Assembly: GCA_033964015.1 (NCBI GenBank)
Contig: CM066913.1
Span: 30,765,577 to 30,829,576 of the forward strand
DNA: 64,000 nt
From: Scolanthus callimorphus
Taxonomy: Eukaryota; Cnidaria; Anthozoa; Actiniaria; Edwardsiidae
Direction: 5' to 3'
Shown: piece by piece, positions 61,401 through 63,860 of the stretch
How positions within the stretch are numbered: the first letter of the stretch is position 1
How the letters are laid out: every line of letters begins with the position of its first letter
Translations under genes and position numbers: made by a program
Notes under the pieces: model-generated
Database searches by the model: none
The model's input: the letters and a program-made list of their open reading frames with translations, nothing else
What the model was told of the DNA's origin: nothing

Positions 61401-61487
61401 AGGAACTACCACAAACTGATGCAACAGCTTGAGCCATTGCTGAGAAACAAGTTCTGCTCGCTAAGAGGTTCAATTAGAAAGAAGTAA
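21071..61487 (+). CDS. DOCK7: DOCK6/7/8-type guanine nucleotide exchange factor, C-terminal 1,249 residues (25 exons)
   Basis: Exons at 21071-21247, 22189-22439, 23003-23098, 24000-24251, 25861-26150, 27580-27841, 28878-29002, 30161-30360, 40561-40648, 42925-43021, 43841-43975, 44925-45077, 48400-48462, 49412-49507, 50228-50296, 52655-52698, 53439-53502, 54033-54206, 54910-55128, 55689-55823, 56891-57071, 58574-58719, 60150-60293, 60928-61058 and 61328-61487 join in frame with GT-AG introns. The product follows vertebrate DOCK7 order throughout: the armadillo-like middle region, then the DHR2 catalytic domain from about residue 785 ([14 protein letters not shown]) to the end. Lobe landmarks include [43 protein letters not shown] and the nucleotide-sensor region [17 protein letters not shown] proteins load GTP on Cdc42/Rac to control actin. 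The N-terminal part with DHR1 is not in view. I cannot separate DOCK6, 7 and 8; a single pre-duplication gene is likely. Confidence 0.93.
21655..21835. mobile_element. Hairpin MITE family H, copy 1
   Basis: GGGAAAAGCTGAATTTGCCATGG at the left pairs with CCTTGGGAGATTCACCTTTTCCCATGG at the right. The sister copy is at 61772-61940. It lies in intron 1. Confidence 0.6.
21921..22145. repeat. Intron repeat I, copy 1
   Basis: About 225 bp containing TGTCAGCCACTCC, TATTAGAAGACGA, AGAAATCTCTAAATC and CTAAATCAGCCGATGGAAAT. A close direct copy lies at 23112-23340 and a diverged one at 58205-58435. The two close copies bracket exons 2 and 3. Confidence 0.8.
22189..22439 (+). CDS. DOCK7: DOCK exon 2
   Basis: Acceptor TTTTGTTGACTAG, donor AGGAAG|GTGAGA. 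It encodes a Ser/Asn/Arg-rich linker ([16 protein letters not shown] and [14 protein letters not shown]). This is the low-complexity segment that in vertebrate DOCK7 precedes HEELALQ. Phase 1 in and phase 0 out agree with its neighbours. The acceptor is chosen by phase; the AG at 22207 would be an alternative. Confidence 0.8.
22521..22680. mobile_element. MITE family B, short copy plus adjacent fragment
   Basis: TAGAGCGGTTTCCATATGAC opens the copy and GTCATGTGAAATCCGCTCTA closes it at about 22637. A second partial end, TAGAGCAGATTTCAGATGAC, follows at 22647. The family is the same as at 13682 and 57686. Confidence 0.65.
23003..23098 (+). CDS. DOCK7: DOCK exon 3
   Basis: Acceptor GCTTGTTTTTCAG, donor TCATG|GTAAAT, 32 codons. 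It encodes [20 protein letters not shown] and then [10 protein letters not shown], which is highly conserved in DOCK6/7/8. Confidence 0.93.
23112..23340. repeat. Intron repeat I, copy 2
   Basis: A direct-orientation copy of 21921-22145, starting 13 bases after the exon 3 donor. See the finding on exon bracketing. Confidence 0.8.
24000..24251 (+). CDS. DOCK7: DOCK exon 4
   Basis: Acceptor CTCTTTCAG, donor AAGGAG|GTGAGA, 84 codons. It encodes [20 protein letters not shown] and [19 protein letters not shown], matching the DOCK7 [19 protein letters not shown] block. Confidence 0.95.
24660..24870. repeat. Dispersed TGGCGACCA repeat, copy 2
   Basis: GTCGCCAAATAGTGAAGTTT and ATAGAATCTGGTCGCC are reverse complements of strings at 18310-18365. 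It lies in intron 4. Confidence 0.5.
24904..25699. repeat. Four tandem 199-bp units
   Basis: Units begin GACGGAGTCAGGAA at 24904, 25103, 25302 and 25501. Each contains AAGCATCGAGTCGTGTTACT and CACTTGAGTTCTAGGACGCT, and ends GCACGCGAAACGTGAT. Unit-to-unit differences are only a few bases. The - strand frame 25712-25458 covers the last unit. The array lies in intron 4. Confidence 0.9.
25861..26150 (+). CDS. DOCK7: DOCK exon 5
   Basis: Acceptor GTTTTCTTTTAG, donor GGAAA|GTAAGT. It encodes [20 protein letters not shown], a Ser/Thr-rich linker, then [20 protein letters not shown]. It leaves 2 bases for exon 6. Confidence 0.95.
26345..26590. mobile_element. Small relative of the 2640-4056 element
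   Basis: It contains CAAGCGCAAGGCAAGTGTAAAT and a single copy of the GCGTTCTAGTGTAAACCACATAAGG / GTGTTTGATATCCTTG module, which is amplified at 2640-4056. It lies in intron 5. Confidence 0.65.
26935..27090. repeat. Dispersed repeat G, copy 2
   Basis: ATTCGTTTGAGAAGCTATATC and TTTGGAAATCTTGATGAAACACGCTGTCTCGTGTTTGATAT match the copies at 42035-42160 and, reverse-complemented, 20300-20380. It lies in intron 5. Confidence 0.55.
27232..27530. repeat. Inverted repeat flanking about 180 bp
   Basis: GCTGAAAAGTACGAAATCTT followed by TTGATTTGGTTT at 27260-27292 is mirrored by AAACCAAATCAAAAGGTTTCGTACTTTTCAG at 27489-27519. It ends about 50 bases before the exon 6 acceptor. Confidence 0.6.
27580..27841 (+). 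CDS. DOCK7: DOCK exon 6
   Basis: Acceptor CCGTTATTTCAG, donor CCCAG|GTGAGT. It encodes [40 protein letters not shown] and [20 protein letters not shown]. The first base completes the codon split after exon 5. Confidence 0.95.
28225..28365. repeat. Short tandem duplication with CGCGCGGGAC motif
   Basis: ACGCGCGGGACAGGACAGCAAGC followed by GCGCGGGACGGATCAGCAA and ATATTCAATAAAAAC occurs twice in tandem (period about 70). It is GC-rich inside AT-rich intron 6. Confidence 0.65.
28566..28755. repeat. Dispersed repeat J, copy 1
   Basis: AGAGTCCTAAAGTGTGACGT, GGTTGAAACGCGACC and AGATATGGCCCGCTGAATAC recur at 35163-35350. It ends about 120 bases before exon 7. Confidence 0.65.
28878..29002 (+). CDS. 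DOCK7: DOCK exon 7
   Basis: Acceptor TTTTTTCCTCAG, donor GTCCAG|GTTCGT. It encodes [20 protein letters not shown] and [14 protein letters not shown], matching the DOCK7 ADTTRNLMICFLWIMKNAD block. It leaves 2 bases. Confidence 0.93.
29180..29208. repeat. Poly(T)-poly(G) homopolymer run
   Basis: A T17 run is followed directly by G11 in intron 7. A single related copy of the CTGGAAAGTCCTTGAAA unit, amplified at 51213-52611, lies just upstream at 29020-29090. Confidence 0.8.
30161..30360 (+). CDS. DOCK7: DOCK exon 8
   Basis: Acceptor TTCTTTCCTCAG, donor TACAAG|GTACTC. It encodes [20 protein letters not shown] and [20 protein letters not shown]. The latter matches the DOCK7 LEEALLRGEGARGEMMRRR stretch. 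It ends with 1 base of a Glu codon completed 10.2 kb away in exon 9. Confidence 0.94.
30632..30815. repeat. Palindrome, about 180 bp
   Basis: AATAGCACGAAAAAAGCGATATCG pairs with GGCGATATCGCCTTTTTGAGTGCTATT across a GAGTCGCTCAGCGACGAG centre. The outer arms contain ATTCCGC / GCGGAAT and GGATTCTATAGG / GAATCCTATG. Confidence 0.7.
32278..32876. mobile_element. Non-coding TIR element, about 600 bp
   Basis: GGTTGCCAAGTTAAAGTGCA followed by TATCACCCCTGAAAAGAGCGAAAT is mirrored at 32817-32870 by ATTTCGCTCTTTTCAGGGGT and so on. TIRs are about 50 bp. No coding frame was seen. Confidence 0.65.
33381..34282 (-). CDS. Divergent class A GPCR nested in DOCK intron 8; apparent frameshift at the start
   Basis: The - strand frame is open from 34319 to the stop at 33381 and covers a full seven-helix receptor: TM1 ([11 protein letters not shown] with N1.50), TM2 ([11 protein letters not shown]), a Cys before TM3, SIDRYLAI (intact DRY) after TM3, and TM7 with [11 protein letters not shown]. 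The TM7 motif has DP in place of NP and lacks the usual Tyr. TM6 has no Pro, and extracellular loop 2 is very short. This pattern resembles the expanded cnidarian amine/adenosine/melanocortin-like receptors, ligand unknown. No in-frame ATG precedes TM1. The ATG at 34282 reads a different frame and would need one more base shortly after it. The N-terminus is rich in Asn sequons. Either a recent inactivating indel, a sequence error or an unseen 5' exon. Confidence 0.75.
34283..35160. other. Intronic spacer, no gene recognised
   Basis: This is upstream of the nested GPCR on its own strand, so any promoter for it would lie here. No motif is clear enough to call. Confidence 0.3.
35163..35430. repeat. 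Dispersed repeat J, copy 2, with inverted partner
   Basis: It matches 28566-28755. Here the end TACATAATTTTCTTTAACAA followed by ATCACTGTATTTTG is immediately mirrored by CAAAATACAGTGATTTGTTA, forming a foldback. Confidence 0.65.
36770..37235. mobile_element. Foldback family K (GAGGGAAACA), copy 1
   Basis: ACACTTAATGAATACTCCCT and GGAGCAGTCATTAAGTGT end a hairpin rich in TCGGGAAACA / TGTTTCCCGA (37085-37224). Upstream it shares the GCGCGCTCTTATTGG..TCACGTGGT module with copies at 52820-53040, 57340-57480 and 58730-59080. Confidence 0.65.
37247..37370. repeat. ATGATGTCAT minisatellite, left part
   Basis: About eight degenerate 14-15 base units of the type TAATGATGTCATAG. The array resumes at 40460-40550 on the other side of the transposon. 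Confidence 0.75.
37371..40459 (-). mobile_element. PIF/Harbinger-like DNA transposon, degraded
   Basis: The ends are inverted copies of AGAGTTTTTCTGTATCCTCT (22 bp with GT; 37371-37392 and 40438-40459), flanked by ATT on both sides, which is a 3-bp target duplication. Inside, the - strand encodes a transposase in pieces (39040-39780). A + strand frame at 38387-38569 and a - strand frame at 38973-38566 could be remains of a second ORF but show no motif. TSD length and transposase type fit PIF/Harbinger, though the usual TWA target differs. Confidence 0.6.
39040..39780 (-). pseudogene. PIF/Harbinger-like DDE transposase, frameshifted
   Basis: Three frames carry successive parts. 39780-39508 has a helical N-terminal block, [20 protein letters not shown] followed by [11 protein letters not shown], like the HTH region before the DDE domain. 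39511-39089 has [16 protein letters not shown], a GHTTDAETF motif with one catalytic-type Asp, and [17 protein letters not shown] with the next. About 39110-39040 in another frame has an HVENRIG element like the conserved VENxxG. The position of the first catalytic Asp (after AVWTV) appears to lack Asp. At least two frame changes and this loss indicate a dead gene. Confidence 0.6.
40460..40550. repeat. ATGATGTCAT minisatellite, right part
   Basis: Continuation of the array interrupted at 37370. It runs to about 10 bases from the exon 9 polypyrimidine tract. Confidence 0.75.
40561..40648 (+). CDS. DOCK7: DOCK exon 9
   Basis: Acceptor TTAATTTGTTTCAG. It encodes [20 protein letters not shown] followed by [10 protein letters not shown], matching the DOCK7 ENLRWKKEQTHWRQANEK block. 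The donor is GAAAA|GTACGA at 40649. An alternative donor (ATA|GTAAAA, exon end 40659) pairs with a shifted exon 10 acceptor and gives the same total length. Confidence 0.82.
40973..41865. repeat. 10-bp minisatellite (CCTGCTCACC)n, about 88 units
   Basis: The unit CCTGCTCACC repeats with C/T/A variation at one position (CCC, TCC, ACC) and two 9-base slips near 41115 and 41450. Because 10 is not divisible by 3 and no phase contains a stop, all three + strand frames stay open for about 300 codons. These are artefacts, not genes. It lies in intron 9. Confidence 0.97.
42035..42160. repeat. Dispersed repeat G, copy 3
   Basis: GATTCGTTTGAAAAACTATAT and TTTGGAAATCCTGATGAAACACTCTGTCACGTGTTTGATAT parallel 26935-27090. 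It lies in intron 9. Confidence 0.55.
42410..42500. repeat. Dispersed repeat L, copy 1
   Basis: GTTTTTGACACGAGAAAATA followed by AAACTCGTATCTTCAAGCCACCTTGTAATTTT is nearly the same as 63946-64000, where it forms the right arm of a hairpin. Confidence 0.6.
42925..43021 (+). CDS. DOCK7: DOCK exon 10
   Basis: It encodes [20 protein letters not shown] followed by [10 protein letters not shown], matching the DOCK7 GNLATEAHLIILDMQENII region. Donor TAAAG|GTATGT. The acceptor is TTGCAAAG at 42923-42924, or CATAG at 42934-42935 if the alternative exon 9 donor is used. Either choice keeps the frame and length. Confidence 0.8.
43447..43482. repeat. (CAA)n microsatellite
   Basis: About 11 CAA triplets in intron 10. 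Confidence 0.85.
43600..43785. repeat. Degenerate (CTGT/TTTG)n tract
   Basis: CTGTCTGTCT- and GTTTGTTTGT-type low complexity sequence immediately upstream of exon 11. It creates open frames on the + strand that are not genes. Confidence 0.7.
43841..43975 (+). CDS. DOCK7: DOCK exon 11
   Basis: Acceptor GTTCCTATTTCAG, donor CTACAAG|GTAGGG. 45 codons, including [20 protein letters not shown] and [12 protein letters not shown], matching the DOCK7 [20 protein letters not shown] block. Its last 25 bases and the donor are the founder unit of the tandem array that follows. Confidence 0.95.
43951..44690. repeat. Tandem array derived from the exon 11 3' end and splice donor
   Basis: The unit of 43-50 bp, TACTCAGAGATCCATAGTCT followed by ACAAGGTAGGGATTGTCTTTT, occurs about 16 times, plus a decayed last unit at about 44672. 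The first unit is the end of coding exon 11 and its donor. Nearly every unit keeps CAAGGTAGG. The spacer between units varies slightly (GTAGGTAGGG, CATTTTAG, TTATAG). Confidence 0.95.
44925..45077 (+). CDS. DOCK7: DOCK exon 12
   Basis: Acceptor CCTTGTTATTTGTCAG, donor GGAAAC|GTGAGT, 51 codons. It encodes [40 protein letters not shown] and MRQNFEIGN, matching DOCK7 closely. Confidence 0.95.
45155..47728. repeat. 59-60-bp minisatellite, about 36 units, split by a LINE fragment
   Basis: The unit contains GCATGATAATTATCTACACG, CACTGTTCTTTGTTTCCTC and ACAATTCTAATTACC. Units differ at scattered positions (TTCTTTG/TTGTTTG, CCCACG/CCTACG, extra CG). The array fills most of intron 12, starting about 75 bases after the exon 12 donor, and is interrupted at 47195-47618. 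Confidence 0.95.
47195..47618 (+). mobile_element. LINE 3' fragment inside the minisatellite
   Basis: It encodes [20 protein letters not shown] followed by RIIYG, the conserved C-terminal LINE reverse transcriptase motif. After a frame change it reads [20 protein letters not shown] and ends in NFATVRYS with a stop at about 47513. 3' sequence follows with AATAAA (47601) and an ATTATT-rich tail. It is 5' truncated, as expected for target-primed insertion. Array sequence resumes directly after it. Confidence 0.8.
48300..48320. repeat. Poly(G) run
   Basis: About 20 consecutive G in intron 12, about 80 bases before exon 13. It may hinder sequencing. Confidence 0.85.
48400..48462 (+). CDS. DOCK7: DOCK exon 13
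   Basis: Acceptor GTTTATTTTGTAG, donor TCACAT|GTAAGT. 21 codons, [20 protein letters not shown] followed by H, equal to the DOCK7 [18 protein letters not shown] block. It is too short for most ORF callers. Confidence 0.95.
48463..49411. other. DOCK intron 13, repeat-derived
   Basis: It contains short inverted stretches such as CGTGTAACATG / CATGTTACACG (around 49060 and 49270) and several GTTGCGAG-type motifs. Overlapping short frames on both strands show no recognisable protein. Confidence 0.35.
49412..49507 (+). CDS. DOCK7: DOCK exon 14
   Basis: Acceptor TTTCGTTCCAG, donor GAACAG|GTGATT. 32 codons, [20 protein letters not shown] and NTTFPEQ, matching the DOCK7 NEEHLRRSLRTILAYSEED region. 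Confidence 0.95.
49713..49882. mobile_element. Hairpin MITE family F, copy 2
   Basis: AATAGACCAATTTCGATATA at the left and TATCGAAATTGGTCTATT at the right are reverse complements. The inner arms carry TTCATAGGAATAA..AAAGAAAT. It is a sister of 18789-18947. Confidence 0.8.
50228..50296 (+). CDS. DOCK7: DOCK exon 15
   Basis: Acceptor TTTGTGTTCTCAG, donor CAGGAG|GTAGGT. 23 codons, [20 protein letters not shown] followed by FQE, directly preceding DHR2. Confidence 0.94.
50469..50781. mobile_element. MITE with GGCCGGTTTACACT ends
   Basis: The left end AAGGCCGGTTTACACTTGCG and the right end (read inward) AAGGCCCGTTTACACTAGCA are inverted. The interior has many TCGCGCGA-type motifs. It lies in intron 15. 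Confidence 0.75.
51213..52611. mobile_element. TIR element with about 31 internal 39-bp repeats
   Basis: The ends CAGGGTTCGTACGGCTC and GAGCGTACGAGCCCTG are inverted. The interior is a tandem array of CTGGAAAGTCCTTGAAAC followed by CCCTGGATTTCTATTTTACTC. Because 39 is a multiple of 3, several frames stay open as 13-residue repeats ([13 protein letters not shown]). These are unlikely to be translated. A single unamplified relative is at 29020-29090. It lies in intron 15, ending about 45 bases before exon 16. Confidence 0.85.
52655..52698 (+). CDS. DOCK7: DOCK exon 16 (start of DHR2)
   Basis: Acceptor TTTGTTTCTTCAG, donor AAAGG|GTTAGT. It encodes [14 protein letters not shown], the start of DHR2 lobe A, and leaves 2 bases. 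At 44 bases it is the shortest exon seen. Confidence 0.93.
52820..53040. repeat. Foldback family K, copy 2
   Basis: It shares the GCGCGCTCTCTGATTGGTTC, CATGGTCACGTGGTAAAGTA and GGGAGCAGTCATTAA modules with 36770-37235, 57340-57480 and 58730-59080. Confidence 0.6.
53185..53340. repeat. Inverted repeat with GTTGTCGAAAC arms
   Basis: GTTTCGACAACCTGAGCGGAAGT at the left pairs with ACTTCCGCTAAGGTTGTCGAAAC at the right, around an AAGTGAAGTCAAATACGTCACTT core. It lies in intron 16. Confidence 0.75.
53439..53502 (+). CDS. DOCK7: DOCK exon 17
   Basis: Acceptor GCCTTCTTAG, donor GCGAG|GTAAAT. It encodes [20 protein letters not shown], matching the DOCK7 [20 protein letters not shown] block. The first base completes the Gly codon from exon 16. 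Confidence 0.95.
54033..54206 (+). CDS. DOCK7: DOCK exon 18
   Basis: Acceptor CACTATTTCTTACAG, donor TCGCCG|GTATGC, 58 codons. It encodes [40 protein letters not shown] and DDVVSP. Confidence 0.96.
54215..54620. repeat. (CTGT)n-rich microsatellite tract
   Basis: About 400 bases of degenerate TCTGTCTG / TAGTTTGTCTG begin within 10 bases of the exon 18 donor. Confidence 0.9.
54910..55128 (+). CDS. DOCK7: DOCK exon 19
   Basis: Acceptor TTTGACCAG, donor AAACG|GTGAGA, 73 codons. It encodes [40 protein letters not shown] and [14 protein letters not shown]. Its last part is duplicated in the following intron. Confidence 0.95.
55144..55508. mobile_element. MITE family C, copy 2
   Basis: GGGCCGTCCACATTAACGCG and CGCGTTAGTGTGGGCAGGGC form inverted ends. 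Several internal GTCCACACTAACACG repeats are present. It sits between the exon 19 donor and the exon 19 remnant. Confidence 0.75.
55563..55628 (+). pseudogene. Duplicated 3' end of exon 19 inside intron 19
   Basis: GCTTGGGTATACAGCAAGGT through AAGCCTTCAAGAAGATCAAA matches the last about 60 coding bases of exon 19 with only a few changes. The similarity continues past the splice junction (GTGAGAATCAAA in exon 19, GCAAGAATCAAA here). There is no matching acceptor copy, so it is a partial exon duplicate. The GT donor has become GC. Confidence 0.85.
55689..55823 (+). CDS. DOCK7: DOCK exon 20
   Basis: Acceptor TTTCGCCGATAG, donor TTACAG|GTCAGT, 45 codons. It encodes [20 protein letters not shown] and [15 protein letters not shown], a strongly conserved DHR2 lobe B block. 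Confidence 0.97.
55879..56001. mobile_element. Hairpin MITE family E, copy 2
   Basis: GCCTAGTTTCCATATAGTCT and AGACTATATGGAAACCAGGC form the arms, as at 18477-18608. It lies in intron 20. Confidence 0.8.
56268..56372. repeat. Palindrome with ATTAGACCTC ends
   Basis: AACAATTAGACCTCGAGCCC and GGGCGAGAGGTCTAATTGTT are inverted. The interior has several GGGCTA / TAGCCC and GGGCCA / TGGCCC pairs, giving a GC-rich hairpin. Confidence 0.8.
56378..56572. repeat. Inverted repeat with AGTATCACCCAACTAGTTGG ends
   Basis: AGTATCACCCAACTAGTTGG at 56373-56392 is mirrored by CCACTAGTTGGGTGATACTA ending at 56573. It directly abuts the preceding palindrome, suggesting stepwise insertion. Confidence 0.75.
56891..57071 (+). 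CDS. DOCK7: DOCK exon 21
   Basis: Acceptor CTTTTCAATAG, donor AATCTAC|GTGAGT. It encodes [40 protein letters not shown] and [11 protein letters not shown]. It is the most conserved stretch of DHR2 in view. It leaves 1 base. Confidence 0.97.
57106..58206. mobile_element. Composite of family D ends with nested repeats
   Basis: TACTGCGATTTTCATAATTC opens at 57108 and GAATTACGAAAAATGGCAG closes at 58203. The span also holds a family K fragment (57340-57480), an inverted repeat with CGTAAGAACGTTAGAGATGC arms (57526-57625) and family B copy 57686-57932. It fills most of intron 21. Confidence 0.5.
57686..57932. mobile_element. MITE family B, copy 2
   Basis: TTAGAGCAGATTTCAGATGA and GGTCATGTGAAATCCGCTCT are its ends. 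The interior is almost the same as 13682-13914. Confidence 0.8.
58205..58435. repeat. Intron repeat I, diverged copy 3
   Basis: GTCAGCCAGTCCTTTGTTGT, CTAAATCAGCCGACGGAAAT and GGATGCTTTCTC match 21921-22145. It includes a small internal direct duplication of AATATTCTCGAAAATAATTT. Confidence 0.7.
58574..58719 (+). CDS. DOCK7: DOCK exon 22
   Basis: Acceptor TATTGCGTTACAG, donor GAGCAG|GTATGG. It encodes [40 protein letters not shown] and VSVMHREQ. Confidence 0.96.
58730..59080. mobile_element. Foldback family K, copy 3
   Basis: ACACTTAATGACTGCTTCCG and its partner CGAGGGTGCAGTCATTAAGTGT enclose a 140-bp palindrome rich in GGGAAACA. Then come the GCCCGCGCGGGC motif (58950-58995) and the ACCATGATAGAACCAATCAG module. 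It starts 10 bases after the exon 22 donor. Confidence 0.75.
59086..59338. mobile_element. MITE family A, copy 2 (opposite orientation)
   Basis: Contains GGTTGAGTGGAATACTGCC and GTATTTTCTGTGGCGTGGTA, the reverse complements of strings in 5981-6292. Confidence 0.65.
59378..59834. mobile_element. MITE family C, copy 3 (long)
   Basis: CTAAGACCCCGTCCACACTA and TAGTGTGGACTGGGTCTAAG are its ends. It is about 450 bp with several internal TCCACACT and CGTTTTC units. It lies in intron 22. Confidence 0.75.
60150..60293 (+). CDS. DOCK7: DOCK exon 23
   Basis: Acceptor TTGTTTGTGTCAG, donor AATCAG|GTAGCA, 48 codons. It encodes [20 protein letters not shown] and [19 protein letters not shown]. The Val before NQ is at the position of the DHR2 nucleotide-sensor valine, which promotes GDP/Mg2+ release in this family. 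Confidence 0.97.
60928..61058 (+). CDS. DOCK7: DOCK exon 24
   Basis: Acceptor GATATTTTCAG, donor AAAAG|GTTGGT. It encodes [20 protein letters not shown] and [20 protein letters not shown]2 lobe C. It leaves 2 bases. Confidence 0.96.
61328..61487 (+). CDS. DOCK7: DOCK exon 25, terminal coding exon
   Basis: Acceptor TTTTGGTTGTAG. It encodes [37 protein letters not shown] and a basic RGSIRKK end, with TAA at 61485-61487. The length fits the end of DHR2 with a short tail. Vertebrate DOCK7 has a longer C-terminal extension. Confidence 0.95.
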
Positions 61488-61504
61488 GATATAACCACAA
61501 CGAT

Positions 61505-61655
61505 GATTTTCTCAGGGCGCTCTTAGCCCAACGCTACACCGCAGGTCTGAAACAAGTAGGAGATAAAAATCCCTAACGCCAAAGCCAGGACTCGAACTCG
61601 GATAACAGCGGTGCCGTAATGCTATCGCCACCCGCGCTTCCTGTGTAACCTTTAT
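61505..61655 (-). mobile_element. tRNA-derived SINE candidate
   Basis: Read on the - strand, GTGGCGATAGCATTACGG resembles a pol III A box, and about 30 bases on GAGTTCGAGTCCTGG contains the B-box core GTTCGAGTC. The spacing is somewhat short. It lies just after the DOCK stop codon in the probable 3' UTR. No tRNA cloverleaf is intact. Confidence 0.45.
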
Positions 61656-61771
61656 GTAGCATCCACTTACAAGCTTGAAAAGGAACTTTTGTCGTTTGTA
61701 TGTGTATCTGTTATGCTTATCTAAGACGGTGTACATGAAGTAGTGCTTACCCTGTAAGAAACACAGGGAAT

Positions 61772-61940
61772 TTCTGCTGAAACCCATCCATGGGAAAAGC
61801 TTAATTTCCCATGGTAGAAGCATGTGAAGTGTGTGGATTTCCCAAGGTTATCCATGTGAATTCCGAATACTTCCCATACATGTACCTTGGGAAATTAAGC
61901 TTTTCCCATAAATGGATTTCTGCAGAATTTCCTGTTAAAA
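61772..61940. mobile_element. Hairpin MITE family H, copy 2
   Basis: ATCCATGGGAAAAGCTTAAT and GAAATTAAGCTTTTCCCAT are arms of the hairpin. It resembles 21655-21835. Confidence 0.7.
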
Positions 61941-62853
61941 GGTTTCTTTCTATCAGTCTAAAGCTCAAAACGTTTCGCGTGGCTGTTTTATTTGTACCAG
62001 AGAGTTTCTCTTCCAGACACGGGGATAACATTGTCAGATGATAAAAGACTGCTACAAAAATATCTCTGATCGAAGGGCAGGTAGTATCTCGTGTGTGACA
62101 GGCGTTCAGTGCCTCGCGAATGGCGAGGTCACTCCCTTGCTTTCTTCCGTTTATTCATTAATAACAAGTTTCTTTATTCATTTCCTAGGGAAGGATCGGC
62201 ATTGCTTCGTAAAATATCCATGAGCTTCAACGCAGGACACAGCGTGGTGTGATACCATCTTCGATATGATGTCATCTGTAAAAAAAAAACGTGCCATTGA
62301 TTTGGCATCATCAGTATTGATTAAGTTGCGTCACAATATTGTGACATCAGCGTTATAGGGTGATGTTAGGGTGACGCCAATGATGACGCCATTTGATATG
62401 AAGGTATCCAATCATCAAATGGATCAATGCATCTTGTTGTGCCCCGCTCTCTATTTTATCATGTCATCACATGCTACCGCGAAGGACTGTTACGTATGTT
62501 GACAAAGAAATTACATGCAATCTTTAAAACGAGTCACTGAAATATGGCATCCAGGTGAACTCATATCTGTATGGAAAGTTTCATAAACAACAAGTACAAA
62601 TGAGTCCAAAGGTAATTCGCATAATTCCGTTAATGGAACGACCGCAACGGCGGATCCAGAAATTTCAGATTTTCTTCAGCAAATACGGTAAATGTATGGG
62701 AAAATCTCCCGAGAAAGGGGGCTGCGCTCATCTTCACTAAGTACAAAGTAAATGAAACATCAAAATCTAGTACCGTTGCCCTTTACCTGTGCTTGAAGCA
62801 ACAAGCGAAGATTGAATGAATTCGTGATTCAGTCATAGTTCATCAGTAAGATC

Positions 62854-62859
62854 AATAAA
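62854..62859 (+). terminator. Possible poly(A) signal of the DOCK gene
   Basis: This is the first AATAAA downstream of the DOCK stop, followed within 40 bases by a GT-rich stretch (GATGTGTATT). It would give a 3' UTR of about 1.37 kb. Confidence 0.3.
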
Positions 62860-62980
62860 GAAATCTGGCAAATAGATGTGTATTAGTTCCCTGCTCGTGG
62901 TTTCTAGTTGCGATCTTGCAATACATGTAAAGTAGTGTGGGGGGATTAGTGAAAAGTCGTAGTGTTTTTTTACCGGATGC

Positions 62981-63190
62981 CCCTGCTAGCAGAGGCCTCT
63001 TTTCTCTGCATTTCGCTGGCTGAGGTTCGCGAGGAAAAGAGACCTCTGCGCTGGGTCGAAACTCGCTTTGTTTTGCCGCCGTCCACAACTTGGACGGTTT
63101 GCTGAATATCTACAGACGTGTTCCGCTGATATTATTGGAGCGCCCCAGCGGAAAACGGAAAGCGAAATGCAGAGAAAAGAGGCAGGGAAT
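62981..63190. repeat. Inverted repeat with CCCTGCTAGCAGAGG end
   Basis: CCTCTTTTCTCTGCATTTCGCT at 62995 is mirrored by AGCGAAATGCAGAGAAAAGAGG at 63162-63183. The flanks CCCTGC / GCAGGG extend the match. It is related to 9811-10013. Confidence 0.7.
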
Positions 63191-63860
63191 TACCGGACTA
63201 CCAGTAACGCGAGACCCCTAAGGTATAGTGCCATTCACTGGTTATCAACATTGCCATTCTAGTGCTAATGTGCCAACCGTAGATTGAATAGCACCCTTTC
63301 TTCTGTGAACCAACCGATCTCTGCTTGGCACATTAATAACAATGGATGATGTCAGCGTGAATAACGCTATAGCAGACTCGAAAATCAGCACTTGGGCAAA
63401 TTTTATACCCTAGGGGATAGGACTACCATGGGGTTAGAATTTGTAATTTGCTCCTTTATTATGGAATAGACATTCTAATCGGGAAAATAGCGTACTGCTT
63501 TTGTTAAAAGGCAAATTGTGCCTACTAACATCTCTAGCAATCCTGGCTAAACTAGGACACATGTAGCACACAACATTGTAGCCGGACACGTTTCCTTCAT
63601 GTTTCCCAATTTAGCCACGCGAGAAACATTTAAAGCCGGGATACAAAATTGTTTTTCGCCCTAGAAACCTTTTGTTTTTCCGAGACACGCCTACGATGTT
63701 TCCTAGTTTAGCCACTCGGGGCACAAATGCTGCGCGCTAAGTCTTCGTACTTTGCCGGGAGTGAGGGCTTATGCGCGGTATTCTCCGATCAAATCTCCGC
63801 AATTGGAACTTGAATACTATTTGATACCCCCTGTGACGCGTGATTGTGGGATTATACTGT
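63191..63860. other. Intergenic, no gene recognised
   Basis: It includes the module CCTAGTTTAGCCAC / AGCTAAACTAGG-like pairs around 63545-63560 and 63695-63715, probably another diverged foldback. No coding frame is supported. Confidence 0.35.
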
